Below are positions 40,261-49,917 of a stretch of DNA of 64,000 nt, piece after piece. Below the pieces are notes generated by a model, which did not search any database, was not told where the DNA came from, and worked only from the letters and a program-made list of their open reading frames with translations. Made by a program: the position numbers and the translations under genes. Source of the DNA: JAPUME01 sp027294185. GTDB lineage: Bacteria; Acidobacteriota; Terriglobia; UBA7540; JAPUME01. Within the stretch, counting starts at the first letter, position 1. Every line of letters starts with the position of its first letter. The stretch is from contig CAUVWZ020000002.1 of NCBI GenBank assembly GCA_963555835.3, positions 372,001 to 436,000 of the forward strand. Direction: 5' to 3'.

Positions 40261-41328
40261 ATGCTTTCCATTGCAGAGTTGGAGAGAAGGAAAGTTGAGG
40301 TAGTACGGGCTGTCGTGGCCCAGCACATCGCCACAGGTATGCCCGTAGGGTCGCAGACCATCAGCAAGCGCTCAGGGGGCCTTCGGGCGCGTTTAAGCCC
40401 TGCCACGGTGCGGCACATCATGGCGGAGCTTGAGGAGACAGGATTTCTGTCTCAACCTCACGCCTCGGCTGGAAGGGTACCCACCGCCCTGGCCTACCGT
40501 CTCTATGCCGACCAGATCAAGAAATCGGTCAGCCTAAGCCCTTCGGTGAAGAATCTGATCTCGCGCGAGGTGAGGTCCACCGATGCGGAAACCGGCGGGT
40601 GGTCGGTGGAGGGTATTTCCCTTCTTCTGTCCCAGATTTCCCATAACGTCGGCATGGTGATGGGGCCGAAGCGGAGCGAGATTCTGCTGGAGCACGTCAA
40701 GCTGGTCCGGCTCCCCGAAAAGCGAATCCTGGTCGTGATCGTCTCCAAGCCGGACCTGGTGGAGCACAAGGTGATCGGCATTGATGAAGATGAGGAGATG
40801 CCGCAGGTGGATCTCGACCGTGCGGCCAATTACCTGAATGTCAATTTCCGGGGCTGGACCCTCAGCAGCGTCCGGCGAGAACTGTACCGGAGAATGAAGG
40901 AGGAGCGGCACCGCTTCGAGGGCCTGAAGAGGCACTTGGCTCTGCTCGTACGAAAAGGCATATTGCCGACGGAGACTTCCTCAGATCTGTTCGTGGACGG
41001 GGCCGCCAATCTCATCGACCGGGTGGAATTTTCCGACCTGCGGCGGGCAAAGGAGCTGCTGGCCACGCTGATGAAAAAAGAGAAGCTCGTTAAGATTCTC
41101 AGTGAGTGCATGCACGGAGCGGGTGACACGATTGAGTTCGTCATCGGGGATGAGAATCCGGAAAAAGGCATGAAGGATTGCACCGTAATCATGGCCCCCT
41201 ATCTTTGCGGGGACCGTGCCATCGGGGCGCTGGGCGTGTTGGGTCCCACCCGAATGGAATACGGGCGGGCCATTACTGCCGTCCGCTACACGGCACGGCT
41301 TCTCAGCCAAAGGCTTGGCTCCAATTGA
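40261..41328 (+). CDS. hrcA: Heat-inducible transcription repressor HrcA
   Basis: 355 aa, standard length. N-terminal winged helix: ERRKVEVVRAVVAQHIATGMPVGSQTISKRSGGLRARLSPATVRHIMAELEETGFLSQPHASAGRVPTALAYRLY. The GAF-like core and C-terminal domain are present, ending GALGVLGPTRMEYGRAITAVRYTARLLSQ. HrcA represses groE and dnaK operons at CIRCE elements. Followed by grpE and dnaJ, a typical arrangement, but dnaK is absent from the locus. Confidence 0.96.
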   Translation: MLSIAELERRKVEVVRAVVAQHIATGMPVGSQTISKRSGGLRARLSPATVRHIMAELEETGFLSQPHASAGRVPTALAYRLYADQIKKSVSLSPSVKNLISREVRSTDAETGGWSVEGISLLLSQISHNVGMVMGPKRSEILLEHVKLVRLPEKRILVVIVSKPDLVEHKVIGIDEDEEMPQVDLDRAANYLNVNFRGWTLSSVRRELYRRMKEERHRFEGLKRHLALLVRKGILPTETSSDLFVDGAANLIDRVEFSDLRRAKELLATLMKKEKLVKILSECMHGAGDTIEFVIGDENPEKGMKDCTVIMAPYLCGDRAIGALGVLGPTRMEYGRAITAVRYTARLLSQRLGSN

Positions 41329-41419
41329 ACCCTGCGAATTGCCCGGGTCGATCAACACTTAAATCTCCAATGAAACCCAGCGGTGGGCGAGTACCCCTCC
41401 CTGGTGGATATGAATCTGA

Positions 41420-42112
41420 ATGAGTATGGGTCCCGAGGGAAAACCGGATCTGGCAAACTCATCCCCGGAAGGTTCGGAAAGTGAAAACCAGACTACCGAG
41501 GGGGAGTCGCAAACCCTAGAGAACAATTCCCCGCCCTCCGAAGCCAAATCGGAGTCCATCGCATCACCTGCCGAGACCGAAGGCGGCCCTCCCACCCACT
41601 CGGAAGAAGCCTACAAGAAACTTCTGGATGATAAGAAGGAGACCTATGACCGGCTCCTGCGAAAACAGGCGGAACTGGACAATTTTCGAAAGCGGATGAT
41701 GCGGGAGAAGGAAGAGTTCCTTCAATACGCCGGCGAAAACCTGGTCCGCGAGATGCTTCCCGTCCTAGACGGTTTTGAGCGCGCTCTGCAGTCAAGAAAC
41801 GACAACGTTCCCGAGGAGTACTATCGCGGCATCGAGCTGCTCTATCGCGAGCTGAATGAGGTGTTGAGCCGTGCCGGGATGAGGGAGATTAAAACGAAGG
41901 GTGAGGTGTTTGACCCCCACCTTCACCAGGCGGTCGAGACCCTCGAAAGCGCCGATCATGGAGACCACGAAATTCTTGAGGAATTCCAAAGGGGGTACAG
42001 ATTCAAGAACCGCCTTTTGCGACCCTCACTGGTCAAGGTAGCGGTTCCTCCCGCGGGCGACTCGACCGGCCCGGAGAAGAGCGAAAACGAGAGCGAAGAC
42101 AAGAAGGAGTAG
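41420..42112 (+). CDS. grpE: GrpE nucleotide exchange factor
   Basis: 230 aa. A disordered acidic N-terminus (SSPEGSESENQTTEGESQTLENNSPP) precedes the long coiled coil (YKKLLDDKKETYDRLLRKQAELDNFRKRMMREKEEFLQYAGENLVREMLPVLDGFERAL) and the beta domain (EVFDPHLHQAVETLESADHGDHEILEEFQRGYRFKNRLLRPSLVKVA). It releases ADP from DnaK. Adjacent to dnaJ with two intervening bases. Confidence 0.96.
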   Translation: MSMGPEGKPDLANSSPEGSESENQTTEGESQTLENNSPPSEAKSESIASPAETEGGPPTHSEEAYKKLLDDKKETYDRLLRKQAELDNFRKRMMREKEEFLQYAGENLVREMLPVLDGFERALQSRNDNVPEEYYRGIELLYRELNEVLSRAGMREIKTKGEVFDPHLHQAVETLESADHGDHEILEEFQRGYRFKNRLLRPSLVKVAVPPAGDSTGPEKSENESEDKKE

Positions 42113-42114
42113 AG

Positions 42115-43275
42115 GTGGCCTCCTCGGTTCCCCGAGGAGGCCTCGATGAACCCTTGAACAGCAAGCGAGACTACTACGAAGTCCTTGGCGTTCCCCAAAA
42201 TGCCGGCGAGCAGGAACTCAAGAGTGCCTACCGCAAGCTCGCCATGCAATATCATCCCGACCGCAACCCGGATGACAAGGCCGGATCCGAGGAAAAGTTC
42301 AAGGAAATCACGGAAGCTTACAGCGTTCTGGCCGACTCGAACAAGCGGGCGTCCTATGACCGCTTCGGGCACGTTGGTGTCAGGGGCAGCGGCGGTGCTT
42401 ACGCGCCGGACTTCTCCTCAACGATCTTTTCCGACTTTGAAGATATCTTCGGCGATCTATTCGGATTTGGCGATGTTTTCGGGGCGGGGCAAGGCCGGGG
42501 CAGGAGCCGCGCCCAGCGTGGAGCGGACCGGCGTTACGACGTGGAGATTGCCTTTGAAGAAGCAGCGAGCGGGGTCTCCTCCAAGTTCAAGTATCCTCGT
42601 CACGAGATATGCGGAAAATGCCGGGGGCTGGGGTCGCTCGGGGGCTCCGCAGCCTGCGGAACCTGCCACGGCCGGGGGCAGGTCCGCTACCAGCAGGGTT
42701 TCTTCGCCGTGGCCCGCACCTGCCCGCAGTGTCAGGGTTCGGGCGAGCTCATGCGTGATCCTTGCCTGCACTGCAGCGGCCAGGGGCGCGTGCGGGGCGA
42801 TAAGACACTGGCCATCCAGATTCCCGCCGGTGTGGAGGACGGAACCCGCCTGCGCCTTTCGGGCGAAGGCGATGCCGGATTGCTCGGTGGAACCTCCGGC
42901 GACCTTTATGTTGTGATTCACGTCAAAGACCACTCCTTTTTTGAACGGCAGGATAACGACCTTTACTGTTCGATTCCGATCTCGTTTACTCAAGCCGTGC
43001 TCGGCTCGAGCATCAAGGTTCCCACGCTCAAGAAGGAGGGAAAGCTTCGCATCCCGGAAGGGACCCAATCGGGCTCCGTATTTCGGATGAAGGGAAAAGG
43101 TTTCCCCAAGCTGGATGGCCGTGGCACAGGGGATTTGTATGTTCGGGTCATCGTGGAGACCCCCAGGCAGCTCTCGCGGGAGCAGAGGCATTTACTCGAG
43201 CAGTTGGATGAAGCGCTCCCCCGCGAAAACAAGGCCCGACCCAGAAAAGATTTCGAGCACGTGAAGGACGCCTGA
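42115..43275 (+). CDS. dnaJ: Chaperone DnaJ
   Basis: 386 aa from GTG 42115, with AAGGAG at the end of grpE as ribosome site. J domain with HPD (YHPDRNPDD), Gly/Phe region (DFEDIFGDLFGFGDVFGAGQGRG), four zinc modules CGKCRGLG, CGTCHGRG, CPQCQGSG, CLHCSGQG, and C-terminal substrate domains. An N-terminal extension of 17 residues before the J domain (SSVPRGGLDEPLNSKRDYYEVLG) is longer than in E. coli. It delivers substrates to DnaK, which is not encoded here. Confidence 0.97.
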   Translation: MASSVPRGGLDEPLNSKRDYYEVLGVPQNAGEQELKSAYRKLAMQYHPDRNPDDKAGSEEKFKEITEAYSVLADSNKRASYDRFGHVGVRGSGGAYAPDFSSTIFSDFEDIFGDLFGFGDVFGAGQGRGRSRAQRGADRRYDVEIAFEEAASGVSSKFKYPRHEICGKCRGLGSLGGSAACGTCHGRGQVRYQQGFFAVARTCPQCQGSGELMRDPCLHCSGQGRVRGDKTLAIQIPAGVEDGTRLRLSGEGDAGLLGGTSGDLYVVIHVKDHSFFERQDNDLYCSIPISFTQAVLGSSIKVPTLKKEGKLRIPEGTQSGSVFRMKGKGFPKLDGRGTGDLYVRVIVETPRQLSREQRHLLEQLDEALPRENKARPRKDFEHVKDA

Positions 43276-43353
43276 TCCCTGAGGCGGGCATAGAGGGCCG
43301 TCTTTTACCGACCGCCCCCGGTCCCCTTTCCCAAGGACTCCAAGGATTTTGAA

Positions 43354-44253
43354 TTGCGAGTCGGTGTTCACACCTCGATTGCAGGCGCGCTGGTCAATGC
43401 AGTCCGCCATGCGAAGGAAATCGGATGTGATACTTTCCAAATCTTTTCTGCCAATCCCAGGGGTTGGAAGGCACGGGAGCCGACGCCGGCCCAGTATGAG
43501 CAGTTTCGCGCCGAGCGAGCCGCCTCAGGCCTTGGGCCGCTGGTGATTCACGATAATTACCTGATCAATCTTGCGTCGGCGGATCGTTTAATCCGGGAAA
43601 AATCCGTCGCAGCCTTTCGCAAAGAAATCCAGCGGGCACTGGCGCTCGAGGCCGACTACCTGGTCATGCACCCCGGCAGCGCCAAAGGCGGCACGGTGGG
43701 CGGCGCGATTCGCCTCTGCGCGGAATCCATGAAGAAGGCCGCTCGGGGCCTCACACTGGACGGGCTGACGATTCTGGTGGAAAACACCGCCGGACAGGGT
43801 TCCACCATCGGGCGAAGTTTTGAAGAAGTGGCCCAGATACTGTCGTTAGCCGACGGGTTACCGCTGGGCGTATGCCTGGACACGGCTCACTGCTTTGAAG
43901 CCGGGTATCCGATCCACACGCAGAAGGGACTGGCCCGGACACTGCAACAGGCAGGAAGCACCTTTGGCGTGGAGAGGGTTCGTGCCGTTCACGCCAATGA
44001 TTCAAAGACCGCCTTCGGCTCCCACTCCGACCGTCATGAACATATTGGAAAAGGGCGGATCGGCCTGGCTGCTTTTCGACGCATCGTAAACCATCCGGCC
44101 CTGAAGTTTCTGCCCTTTATCTGCGAGACTCCTTTGGATGAGCCCGGCGATGACAGGCGCAATATAAGCGCCCTTCGAAAGCTGGCCGGCCGATCCCCTT
44201 CCCCGGCCCGCCGGCGCAAACGGGGTGGCGCTCGAAAAGCGAGAAAGAGTTGA
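43354..44253 (+). CDS. nfo: Endonuclease IV
   Basis: 299 aa from a TTG start with AAGGA upstream. TIM-barrel AP endonuclease with trinuclear zinc: GVHTSIAGAL, FQIFSANPRGW, VIHDNYLINLAS, MHPGSAKGG, ILVENTAGQG, CLDTAHCFEAGY, HANDSKTAFGSHSDRHEHIG and FICETPLDEP. It cuts DNA 5' to abasic sites. A basic C-terminal tail (SPARRRKRGGARKARKS) extends beyond the usual end and may bind DNA. Confidence 0.96.
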   Translation: MRVGVHTSIAGALVNAVRHAKEIGCDTFQIFSANPRGWKAREPTPAQYEQFRAERAASGLGPLVIHDNYLINLASADRLIREKSVAAFRKEIQRALALEADYLVMHPGSAKGGTVGGAIRLCAESMKKAARGLTLDGLTILVENTAGQGSTIGRSFEEVAQILSLADGLPLGVCLDTAHCFEAGYPIHTQKGLARTLQQAGSTFGVERVRAVHANDSKTAFGSHSDRHEHIGKGRIGLAAFRRIVNHPALKFLPFICETPLDEPGDDRRNISALRKLAGRSPSPARRRKRGGARKARKS

Positions 44254-44283
44254 AAAGTTGGATTACCCCAAGAGCGGAATGGA

Positions 44284-46767
44284 ATGAAACCGGAATATAA
44301 GCCCGCCGAAATCGAGCCGAAGTGGCAGAAGCATTGGACCGACCGCAAGCTTTTCGAGGCGGACGAGGACTCTTCCCGGCCTAAATACTACGTGCTCGAG
44401 ATGCTGCCCTATCCCTCAGGCGCCATTCACATGGGGCACGTGAGGAACTATTCCATCGGCGACGCCGTGGCACGCTACCGGCGCATGCTCGGTTTCAACG
44501 TTCTCCATCCCATCGGCTGGGACGCCTTCGGGCTTCCGGCCGAAAATGCCGCGATCCTCAGCAAGAAGCATCCTTCCGAGTTCACGTTCCGTTTCATCGA
44601 ACGGATGCGCGAGCAGTTGAAGCGGCTCGGCTACAGCTACGACTGGCGACGCGAACTCGCCACCTGCACGCCGGAGTACTACCGCTGGAACCAGTGGTTT
44701 TTCCTTCAGATGCTTCGCCGCGGGCTGGCCTATCGCAAAAAGAGCCGCCTCAACTGGTGCCCGGAGTGCCAGACCGTGCTCGCGAACGAACAGGTCGTCA
44801 ACGGTTGCTGCTGGCGGCATGAGGAGACACCCGTCACCGAGCGGGAAATCGAGCAGTGGTTCCTGAAGATTACCGACTATGCCGATGCTCTGCTGGCTGA
44901 TATGGACAAGCTCGGCAGCTGGCCGGAGCGCGTGCTGACGATGCAGCAGAATTGGATCGGCAGGTCTGAGGGGACCGAGGTTGCCTTCCGGCTGGAAGAA
45001 GTCCAGGAAGACATCACAGTATTTACCACCCGCGTGGATACGATCTTCGGCTGCACGGCCGTTTTTCTCGCGCCGGAGCATCCACGGATGGAGATTCTTC
45101 TCAACCGCTCCCGGAATCGCAAAAAGCTTGAAGAGCAACTCGAACGGATTCGTGCACAGTCGGCCAGGGCCCGCAGCGAGCCGGACCTCGAAAAGGACGG
45201 CTTCGACACTGGCTTTCGCGTGCGGAATCCTTTTAACGGCGAGCCGGTTTCTGTCTGGGTGGCGAACTTCGTGCTGATGGAATACGGCACGGGCGCCATC
45301 ATGGCCGTCCCGGCGAACGACGAACGGGACTTTGAATTTTGTACCAAGTTTGGAATTCCGGTGCGGGAAATCATGGCCAGGAAGGACCAGTTTACCGCCC
45401 AGGGAGACCGCATATTCGCCCTATACGCCCCACTCATCGATGCCGGACCTTACACCGGTCTTCACTCGAAAGAAGCAATCCGGCGAATGACGGCCGACGC
45501 CGCGGCAAAGGGTTTCGGGAAGAAGACCATCCAGTATCGAATCAAGGACTGGGGCATTTCCCGTCAGCGTTACTGGGGGACGCCGATCCCCATCGTGTAT
45601 TGTTCGGAATGCGGCGCAATTCCGGTTCCCGAAGATCAGCTTCCGATTTTGCTGCCGGAAAATGTTCAACTGACGGGCACGGGCCGTTCACCGCTGGAGG
45701 AGGTCCCGGAGTTTGTGGATACGACCTGCCCCAAATGTAAGAAGCCGGCGCGGCGGGAGACCGATACCATGGACACCTTTGTCGATTCGTCCTGGTACTT
45801 CTATCGCTACACGGACCCGCACTTCTCGGATGCCCCGGTTCGCCGCGAGGCCGTCAAATACTGGTTCCCTGTGGATCAGTATATCGGCGGTATCGAGCAT
45901 GCCATCCTGCATCTGATCTACATGCGGTTCTTCTCTAAGGTAATGCGGGACGTGGGCCTGACCGAGATCGACGAACCCGTCGCACGGTTGTTCAACCAGG
46001 GCATGGTGATCAAGGACGGGGCCAAGATGTCGAAATCGAAAGGCAACGTCGTGGACCCCGGGGAGATGGTCGATCGCTTCGGCGCCGATGCGGTGCGGCT
46101 CTATATGCTGTTTGCAGCTCCGCCGGAGAAAGATTTCGAGTGGAGCGATGCGGGCATTGAGGGCGCTTACCGATTTCTGAAACGAGTTCACCGGCTCTTC
46201 GCGCGACATGCAGCAAAACTGGCCCCGGTTTCGGCTGCCGAGCAGGCCTCCGGGCGGACTCCCGAGGATCGGAAGATCGAACGCAAGCTCCATCAAACCC
46301 TTCGGCGTGTCTCGAACGACCTGGAGTCCCGCTGGCACTTCAACACCAGCATTGCTGCCCTCATGGAGCTCGTGAATGAGCTCTACGATGTGGAGATGGG
46401 TGGAAAAGGAGCCGGTGTCTCCCCTGTTGTGATGAAAGGTGCGCTTGAAAAGCTTGCCTCCATGTTGTCGCTCTTCGCTCCTCATCTTGCGGATGAATTG
46501 TGGGAAAGCCTGGGCCACGATGGGTCGATGTTGCTGACATCCTGGCCGGCCTATGACGCTCGGTTGGCCAGGGAAGAGGAGTTGGAGATTCCCGTACAGA
46601 TCAACGGCAAGCTGCGCGGACGGATTCGCGTGGCTCCCGGCACCGCCCGGGATGACCTGCAGAAAATAGCCTTGCAAGAGGAGCCCATCGCCGCCCTTGT
46701 AAGCGGGCGGCAGATTGTCAAAGTAATCGTGGTTGCGGAGAGATTGGTCAATATCGTCGTCCGCTAA
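44284..46767 (+). CDS. leuS: Leucyl-tRNA synthetase
   Basis: 827 aa, bacterial type. HIGH motif in LPYPSGAIHMGHVRNYSIGD; zinc fingers NWCPECQTVLANEQVVNGCCWR and CSECG-type IVYCSECGAIPVPE; editing domain with TRVDTIFGCTAVFLAPEHP and YGTGAIMAVPANDERDFEF; KMSKS in GAKMSKSKGNVVDPGEM. The C-terminal anticodon domain and final VNIVV tail are present. It overlaps no neighbour; nfo ends 30 bases before. Confidence 0.98.
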   Translation: MKPEYKPAEIEPKWQKHWTDRKLFEADEDSSRPKYYVLEMLPYPSGAIHMGHVRNYSIGDAVARYRRMLGFNVLHPIGWDAFGLPAENAAILSKKHPSEFTFRFIERMREQLKRLGYSYDWRRELATCTPEYYRWNQWFFLQMLRRGLAYRKKSRLNWCPECQTVLANEQVVNGCCWRHEETPVTEREIEQWFLKITDYADALLADMDKLGSWPERVLTMQQNWIGRSEGTEVAFRLEEVQEDITVFTTRVDTIFGCTAVFLAPEHPRMEILLNRSRNRKKLEEQLERIRAQSARARSEPDLEKDGFDTGFRVRNPFNGEPVSVWVANFVLMEYGTGAIMAVPANDERDFEFCTKFGIPVREIMARKDQFTAQGDRIFALYAPLIDAGPYTGLHSKEAIRRMTADAAAKGFGKKTIQYRIKDWGISRQRYWGTPIPIVYCSECGAIPVPEDQLPILLPENVQLTGTGRSPLEEVPEFVDTTCPKCKKPARRETDTMDTFVDSSWYFYRYTDPHFSDAPVRREAVKYWFPVDQYIGGIEHAILHLIYMRFFSKVMRDVGLTEIDEPVARLFNQGMVIKDGAKMSKSKGNVVDPGEMVDRFGADAVRLYMLFAAPPEKDFEWSDAGIEGAYRFLKRVHRLFARHAAKLAPVSAAEQASGRTPEDRKIERKLHQTLRRVSNDLESRWHFNTSIAALMELVNELYDVEMGGKGAGVSPVVMKGALEKLASMLSLFAPHLADELWESLGHDGSMLLTSWPAYDARLAREEELEIPVQINGKLRGRIRVAPGTARDDLQKIALQEEPIAALVSGRQIVKVIVVAERLVNIVVR

Positions 46768-46775
46768 GGAGCTTC

Positions 46776-46802
46776 GAGGATGGTTTCGCCGGACCGATCC
46801 TC
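46776..46802 (+). other. Short hairpin between leuS and guaA
   Basis: GAGGAT and ATCCTC bracket GGT...ACC with one unpaired G; no T-run follows. Could be a weak transcript-stabilising or partial-termination hairpin. Confidence 0.3.
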
Positions 46803-46817
46803 CCCGACAGGAAGCCT

Positions 46818-48356
46818 ATGAGTTCACTCCGCCCTGTTCTGATACTTGATTTCGGATCGCAATATACGCAGCTCATCGCGCGCCGCATCCGGGAGATGGA
46901 AGTCTATTCTCTCATCGTTCCCTGCACGGTTCCTTTTGCCGAAATCGAAAAAATGAACCCGACGGGGGTCATCCTGTCCGGCGGACCCAGCTCCGTTTAT
47001 GACGAGGACGCGCCCGCCTGCGATGATCGGGTGTTTTCGCTTCCCGTTCCCATCCTCGGCATCTGCTACGGCCTCCACCTCCTGACGCGGGCAAAAGGTG
47101 GAAAAATAAAGCCCGCGGCGCGTCGAGAGTACGGGTTTGCCCATCTCGATATTGAATCCCCTGCGGATTTGCTGGCGGGACTTCCCTCCCCTCTCAAGGT
47201 GTGGAACAGCCACGGAGACGAAATTGACGAGTTACCTCCCGGATTTCGCGTGGCGGGCCGGACCGAAAACACTGTGGCAGTCATTGAAAACTCCAAGGAT
47301 CGATTCTATGCCGTGGCGTTTCACCCGGAAGTTCGGCACACGGAACACGGGAAAGAGATTCTGCATCGCTTTGTGTTCGACATCTGCCGGGCCGAGCGAA
47401 ACTGGTCTCACCGGTCCTTTATCAAGGAAACGGTTGCGGGAATCCGTAAGGAAGTGGGCGATGGCCGGGCCGTCTGTGCGCTCTCCGGCGGCGTGGACTC
47501 CACCGTGGCGGCGACGCTCGTCCACCGCGCCATAGGCGACCGGCTGGTCTGTGTCTTTGTAGACAACGGGGTGTTGCGCCACGCGGAGCTGGAGCGGGTT
47601 TCAAGCCTTTTGCGGGACAAGTTCCACCTGAAGGTCAAAGCGGTGGATGCCTCGGCACGGTTCCTCACCAGGCTAAAGGGTGTCATTGACCCGGAGCAAA
47701 AACGCAAGATCATCGGTGAGGAATTCATAAGGGTCTTCGAGGAGGAAGCCGCCCGGCTGGGCGAGGTGGATTACCTGGTTCAGGGGACGCTCTATCCCGA
47801 CGTCATCGAGTCGGTTTCGGTCCAGGGGCCGGCGGCGATGATCAAGAGTCATCACAATGTCGGTGGGTTGCCCACCCAACTGAAGTTCAAATTGATCGAA
47901 CCGCTCCGTGAGCTCTTCAAAGACGAGGTGCGGGCCGTAGGGAAAGAGCTTGGATTGAGCGAAGAAATCCTCTGGCAGCACCCTTTCCCGGGACCGGGGC
48001 TGGCTGTGCGCATCGTGGGGGAGATTACCGAAGAGCGGCTGCGAATGGTTCGCGAAGCGGACCGGATTATTATGACCGAAATCCGCCAGGCCGGACTCTA
48101 TCGCTGCCTGTGGCAATCGTTTGCGGTGCTGCTGCCGGTGTCGAGCGTGGGTGTTATGGGTGATGCGCGAAGCTACGGCGCTACGGTGGCCCTGCGCGCG
48201 GTCGAGTCGGAGGACGGTATGACGGCGGACTGGGCTCACTTGCCTGCCGATCTTCTCCGGCGCATCTCGACTCGCGTCGTGAATGAAGTGAAAGGGGTGA
48301 ACCGGGTCGTCTACGACATTACTTCCAAGCCTCCGGGTACGATTGAATGGGAATAA
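46818..48356 (+). CDS. guaA: GMP synthase (glutamine-hydrolysing)
   Basis: 512 aa. Class I glutamine amidotransferase domain in the first 190 residues: nucleophile Cys in LGICYGLHLL (the usual GMQ is GLH), and FHPEVRHTEHG for the His-Glu pair. The ATP-pyrophosphatase domain has the P-loop ALSGGVDSTVAATLVH and the C-terminal dimer domain ends PPGTIEWE. It converts XMP to GMP. Length and ending are standard. Confidence 0.97.
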   Translation: MSSLRPVLILDFGSQYTQLIARRIREMEVYSLIVPCTVPFAEIEKMNPTGVILSGGPSSVYDEDAPACDDRVFSLPVPILGICYGLHLLTRAKGGKIKPAARREYGFAHLDIESPADLLAGLPSPLKVWNSHGDEIDELPPGFRVAGRTENTVAVIENSKDRFYAVAFHPEVRHTEHGKEILHRFVFDICRAERNWSHRSFIKETVAGIRKEVGDGRAVCALSGGVDSTVAATLVHRAIGDRLVCVFVDNGVLRHAELERVSSLLRDKFHLKVKAVDASARFLTRLKGVIDPEQKRKIIGEEFIRVFEEEAARLGEVDYLVQGTLYPDVIESVSVQGPAAMIKSHHNVGGLPTQLKFKLIEPLRELFKDEVRAVGKELGLSEEILWQHPFPGPGLAVRIVGEITEERLRMVREADRIIMTEIRQAGLYRCLWQSFAVLLPVSSVGVMGDARSYGATVALRAVESEDGMTADWAHLPADLLRRISTRVVNEVKGVNRVVYDITSKPPGTIEWE

Positions 48357-48438
48357 GCGGTTGAGACGAATTTTAGCGTAACCTAGGCTACGGTTGCTGC
48401 GTCCCTAAGATTGGAGCCGATGGCTCGACGAGCTATGG

Positions 48439-49038
48439 ATGGAAAAGGCAGAAGACCGAAGGAACTCCGAGAAAGAGATTATTCGCCGATGTACGGCTGG
48501 AGACCGACAGGCGTTTCGAGAGCTGGTGAATCTCTTTCAGGGGCGAGTCTTCTCATTGCTCTATCGCCTGGTCCGGCGCCGGGAAGATGTCGAAGATCTG
48601 GCGCAGGAAGTTTTTCTAAAGGTGCACGTCTCGCTCGGCTCCTACGACGGGAGGTCACCGTTCGGCACATGGCTGGGACGTATCACGATCAACCACGCCT
48701 ACGATTATTTGCGCCGTCAACGGACCCGTCAAAACGTTGGGTCTGGTCCTTCTATCGAGGAGGTTTTTCAATCGTCCGAAATCCCGTCATCAGGAACTTC
48801 GGCGGACCAGATACCAGTTGATAAACAGGTGGCCCTGAAAGACCTGGTGGGGAAGTTATTAGAGCGCGCTCCCGCGAAGGAGCGCATCCTCTTGACTCTG
48901 AAAGAGATGGAGGGTTTTTCCATCCGGGAGCTCAGTGAGCTTTTGGATTTGAAACCGGCTACGGTTAAGGTTCAACTGCTCCGGGCCAGGCGGCGGATGT
49001 TGGAAGATTTTCGTCGTCTGGTGGGAAAGAGGAGATAA
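48439..49038 (+). CDS. ECF-type RNA polymerase sigma factor
   Basis: 199 aa. Region 2: AFRELVNLFQGRVFSLLYRLVRRREDVEDLAQEVFLKVHVSLGSYDGRSPFGTWLGRITINHAYDYLRRQR. Region 4: LEMEGFSIRELSELLDLKPATVKVQLLRARRRMLEDFRR. It is RpoE-like. The next gene, four bases downstream, encodes a zinc-finger protein of anti-sigma type, so the pair probably forms a stress-response module controlling itself and the efflux genes that follow. A near-palindrome GTAACCTAGGCTAC (48378-48391) lies upstream. Confidence 0.93.
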   Translation: MEKAEDRRNSEKEIIRRCTAGDRQAFRELVNLFQGRVFSLLYRLVRRREDVEDLAQEVFLKVHVSLGSYDGRSPFGTWLGRITINHAYDYLRRQRTRQNVGSGPSIEEVFQSSEIPSSGTSADQIPVDKQVALKDLVGKLLERAPAKERILLTLKEMEGFSIRELSELLDLKPATVKVQLLRARRRMLEDFRRLVGKRR

Positions 49039-49042
49039 TCCC

Positions 49043-49540
49043 ATGCGATGTCGAGAATTTGAGCACCGATATACCGAGTTGTGGGAATCCGGGCAGATGC
49101 CCGAAGACCTCGCCTCCCACCTTCGTGGGTGCTCAGAGTGCCGCCGATATCAAGCCCTGGAAGGCGCTCTGAAACTGGGTACTGAATTCGCCCGGCAGGA
49201 CTCTCCCCCGGAGCCGTCGGGAGCTTTCTGGCCTCGCCTGAATGCTCGGATCGAGTCAGAATCCGGTGTCCTCGGGATCGAGGAAATCTGGGAAGGAATC
49301 GGGAGAAAGATTATCTGGGCTACGGGCATGGCCAGCATGGTACTTGCCCTGGGGCTGGTTCTTCCGAATGGGTCCCAGCCTGAAGCGGATCAGGTGCAAT
49401 TGGAAGCGGAGGCCCATCTGTACGAGACCTTTGCCTATGAATATGAGAGCAACTTCATCCTGGAATCCGCCCTGGCTGAAGGAGAAGAGATTGTCGGCTT
49501 TCGGGTGAGTCCGGCCACCCTGGAGGGAGACCTGCCTTGA
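49043..49540 (+). CDS. Zinc-finger anti-sigma-factor-like membrane protein
   Basis: 165 aa. N-terminal zinc-finger anti-sigma motif LASHLRGCSECRRY (H-x3-C-x2-C) preceded by Cys3. One transmembrane helix about residues 90-110 (IIWATGMASMVLALGLVLP). The C-terminal periplasmic tail is acidic. Anti-sigma role is inferred from the motif, membrane topology and the adjoining sigma gene. It overlaps the next gene by four bases (TTGA). Confidence 0.8.
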   Translation: MRCREFEHRYTELWESGQMPEDLASHLRGCSECRRYQALEGALKLGTEFARQDSPPEPSGAFWPRLNARIESESGVLGIEEIWEGIGRKIIWATGMASMVLALGLVLPNGSQPEADQVQLEAEAHLYETFAYEYESNFILESALAEGEEIVGFRVSPATLEGDLP

Positions 49541-49917
49541 AGCGACGGGTGATTGTCTACTTTATCGTGACGTTCCTTTTAGGCGCCCTGGCGGGCGCTG
49601 GTGGCGGGTCCCTTTACCGGAAATACGGGCGCCAGGGGCGCCGAGCCCCGACCCGGCAAGATGTTGTGAAGCATCTCAAACAGGAGCTTTCGCTGAACGA
49701 TGAGCAGTCCGGACGGGTGCAGCAGATCATCGAGGAGATGCGGGATAAGCACGGCGAGGTTCACAAGAATTCGGATCAGCAGCACGCGGCTATGCGGGAA
49801 ATCGCACGGGAGCAGATCCGGGAGGTCGTTACCGACGAGCAACGGGAACGGTTCGAAGCGATGGTCGAGAAGTTTGACAAGCGGCGCGCACAGAGAGCGC
49901 GAAGGCGCAGGCGTTGA
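49537..49917 (+). CDS. Small membrane-anchored periplasmic protein (Spy/CpxP-like heavy-metal-sensor type)
   Basis: 126 aa from a TTG overlapping the preceding stop. N-terminal helix (VYFIVTFLLGALAGAGGGSLY) then charged helices (HLKQELSLNDEQSGRVQQIIEEMRDKHGEVHK, EQIREVVTDEQRERFEAMVEKFDKRRAQR). The LSLNDEQ...RDK...LTxEQRxRFE pattern resembles Spy/CpxP-type periplasmic chaperone-sensors. Very basic C-terminus. Probably part of the envelope-stress module with the sigma and anti-sigma genes. Confidence 0.7.
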   Translation: MKRRVIVYFIVTFLLGALAGAGGGSLYRKYGRQGRRAPTRQDVVKHLKQELSLNDEQSGRVQQIIEEMRDKHGEVHKNSDQQHAAMREIAREQIREVVTDEQRERFEAMVEKFDKRRAQRARRRRR

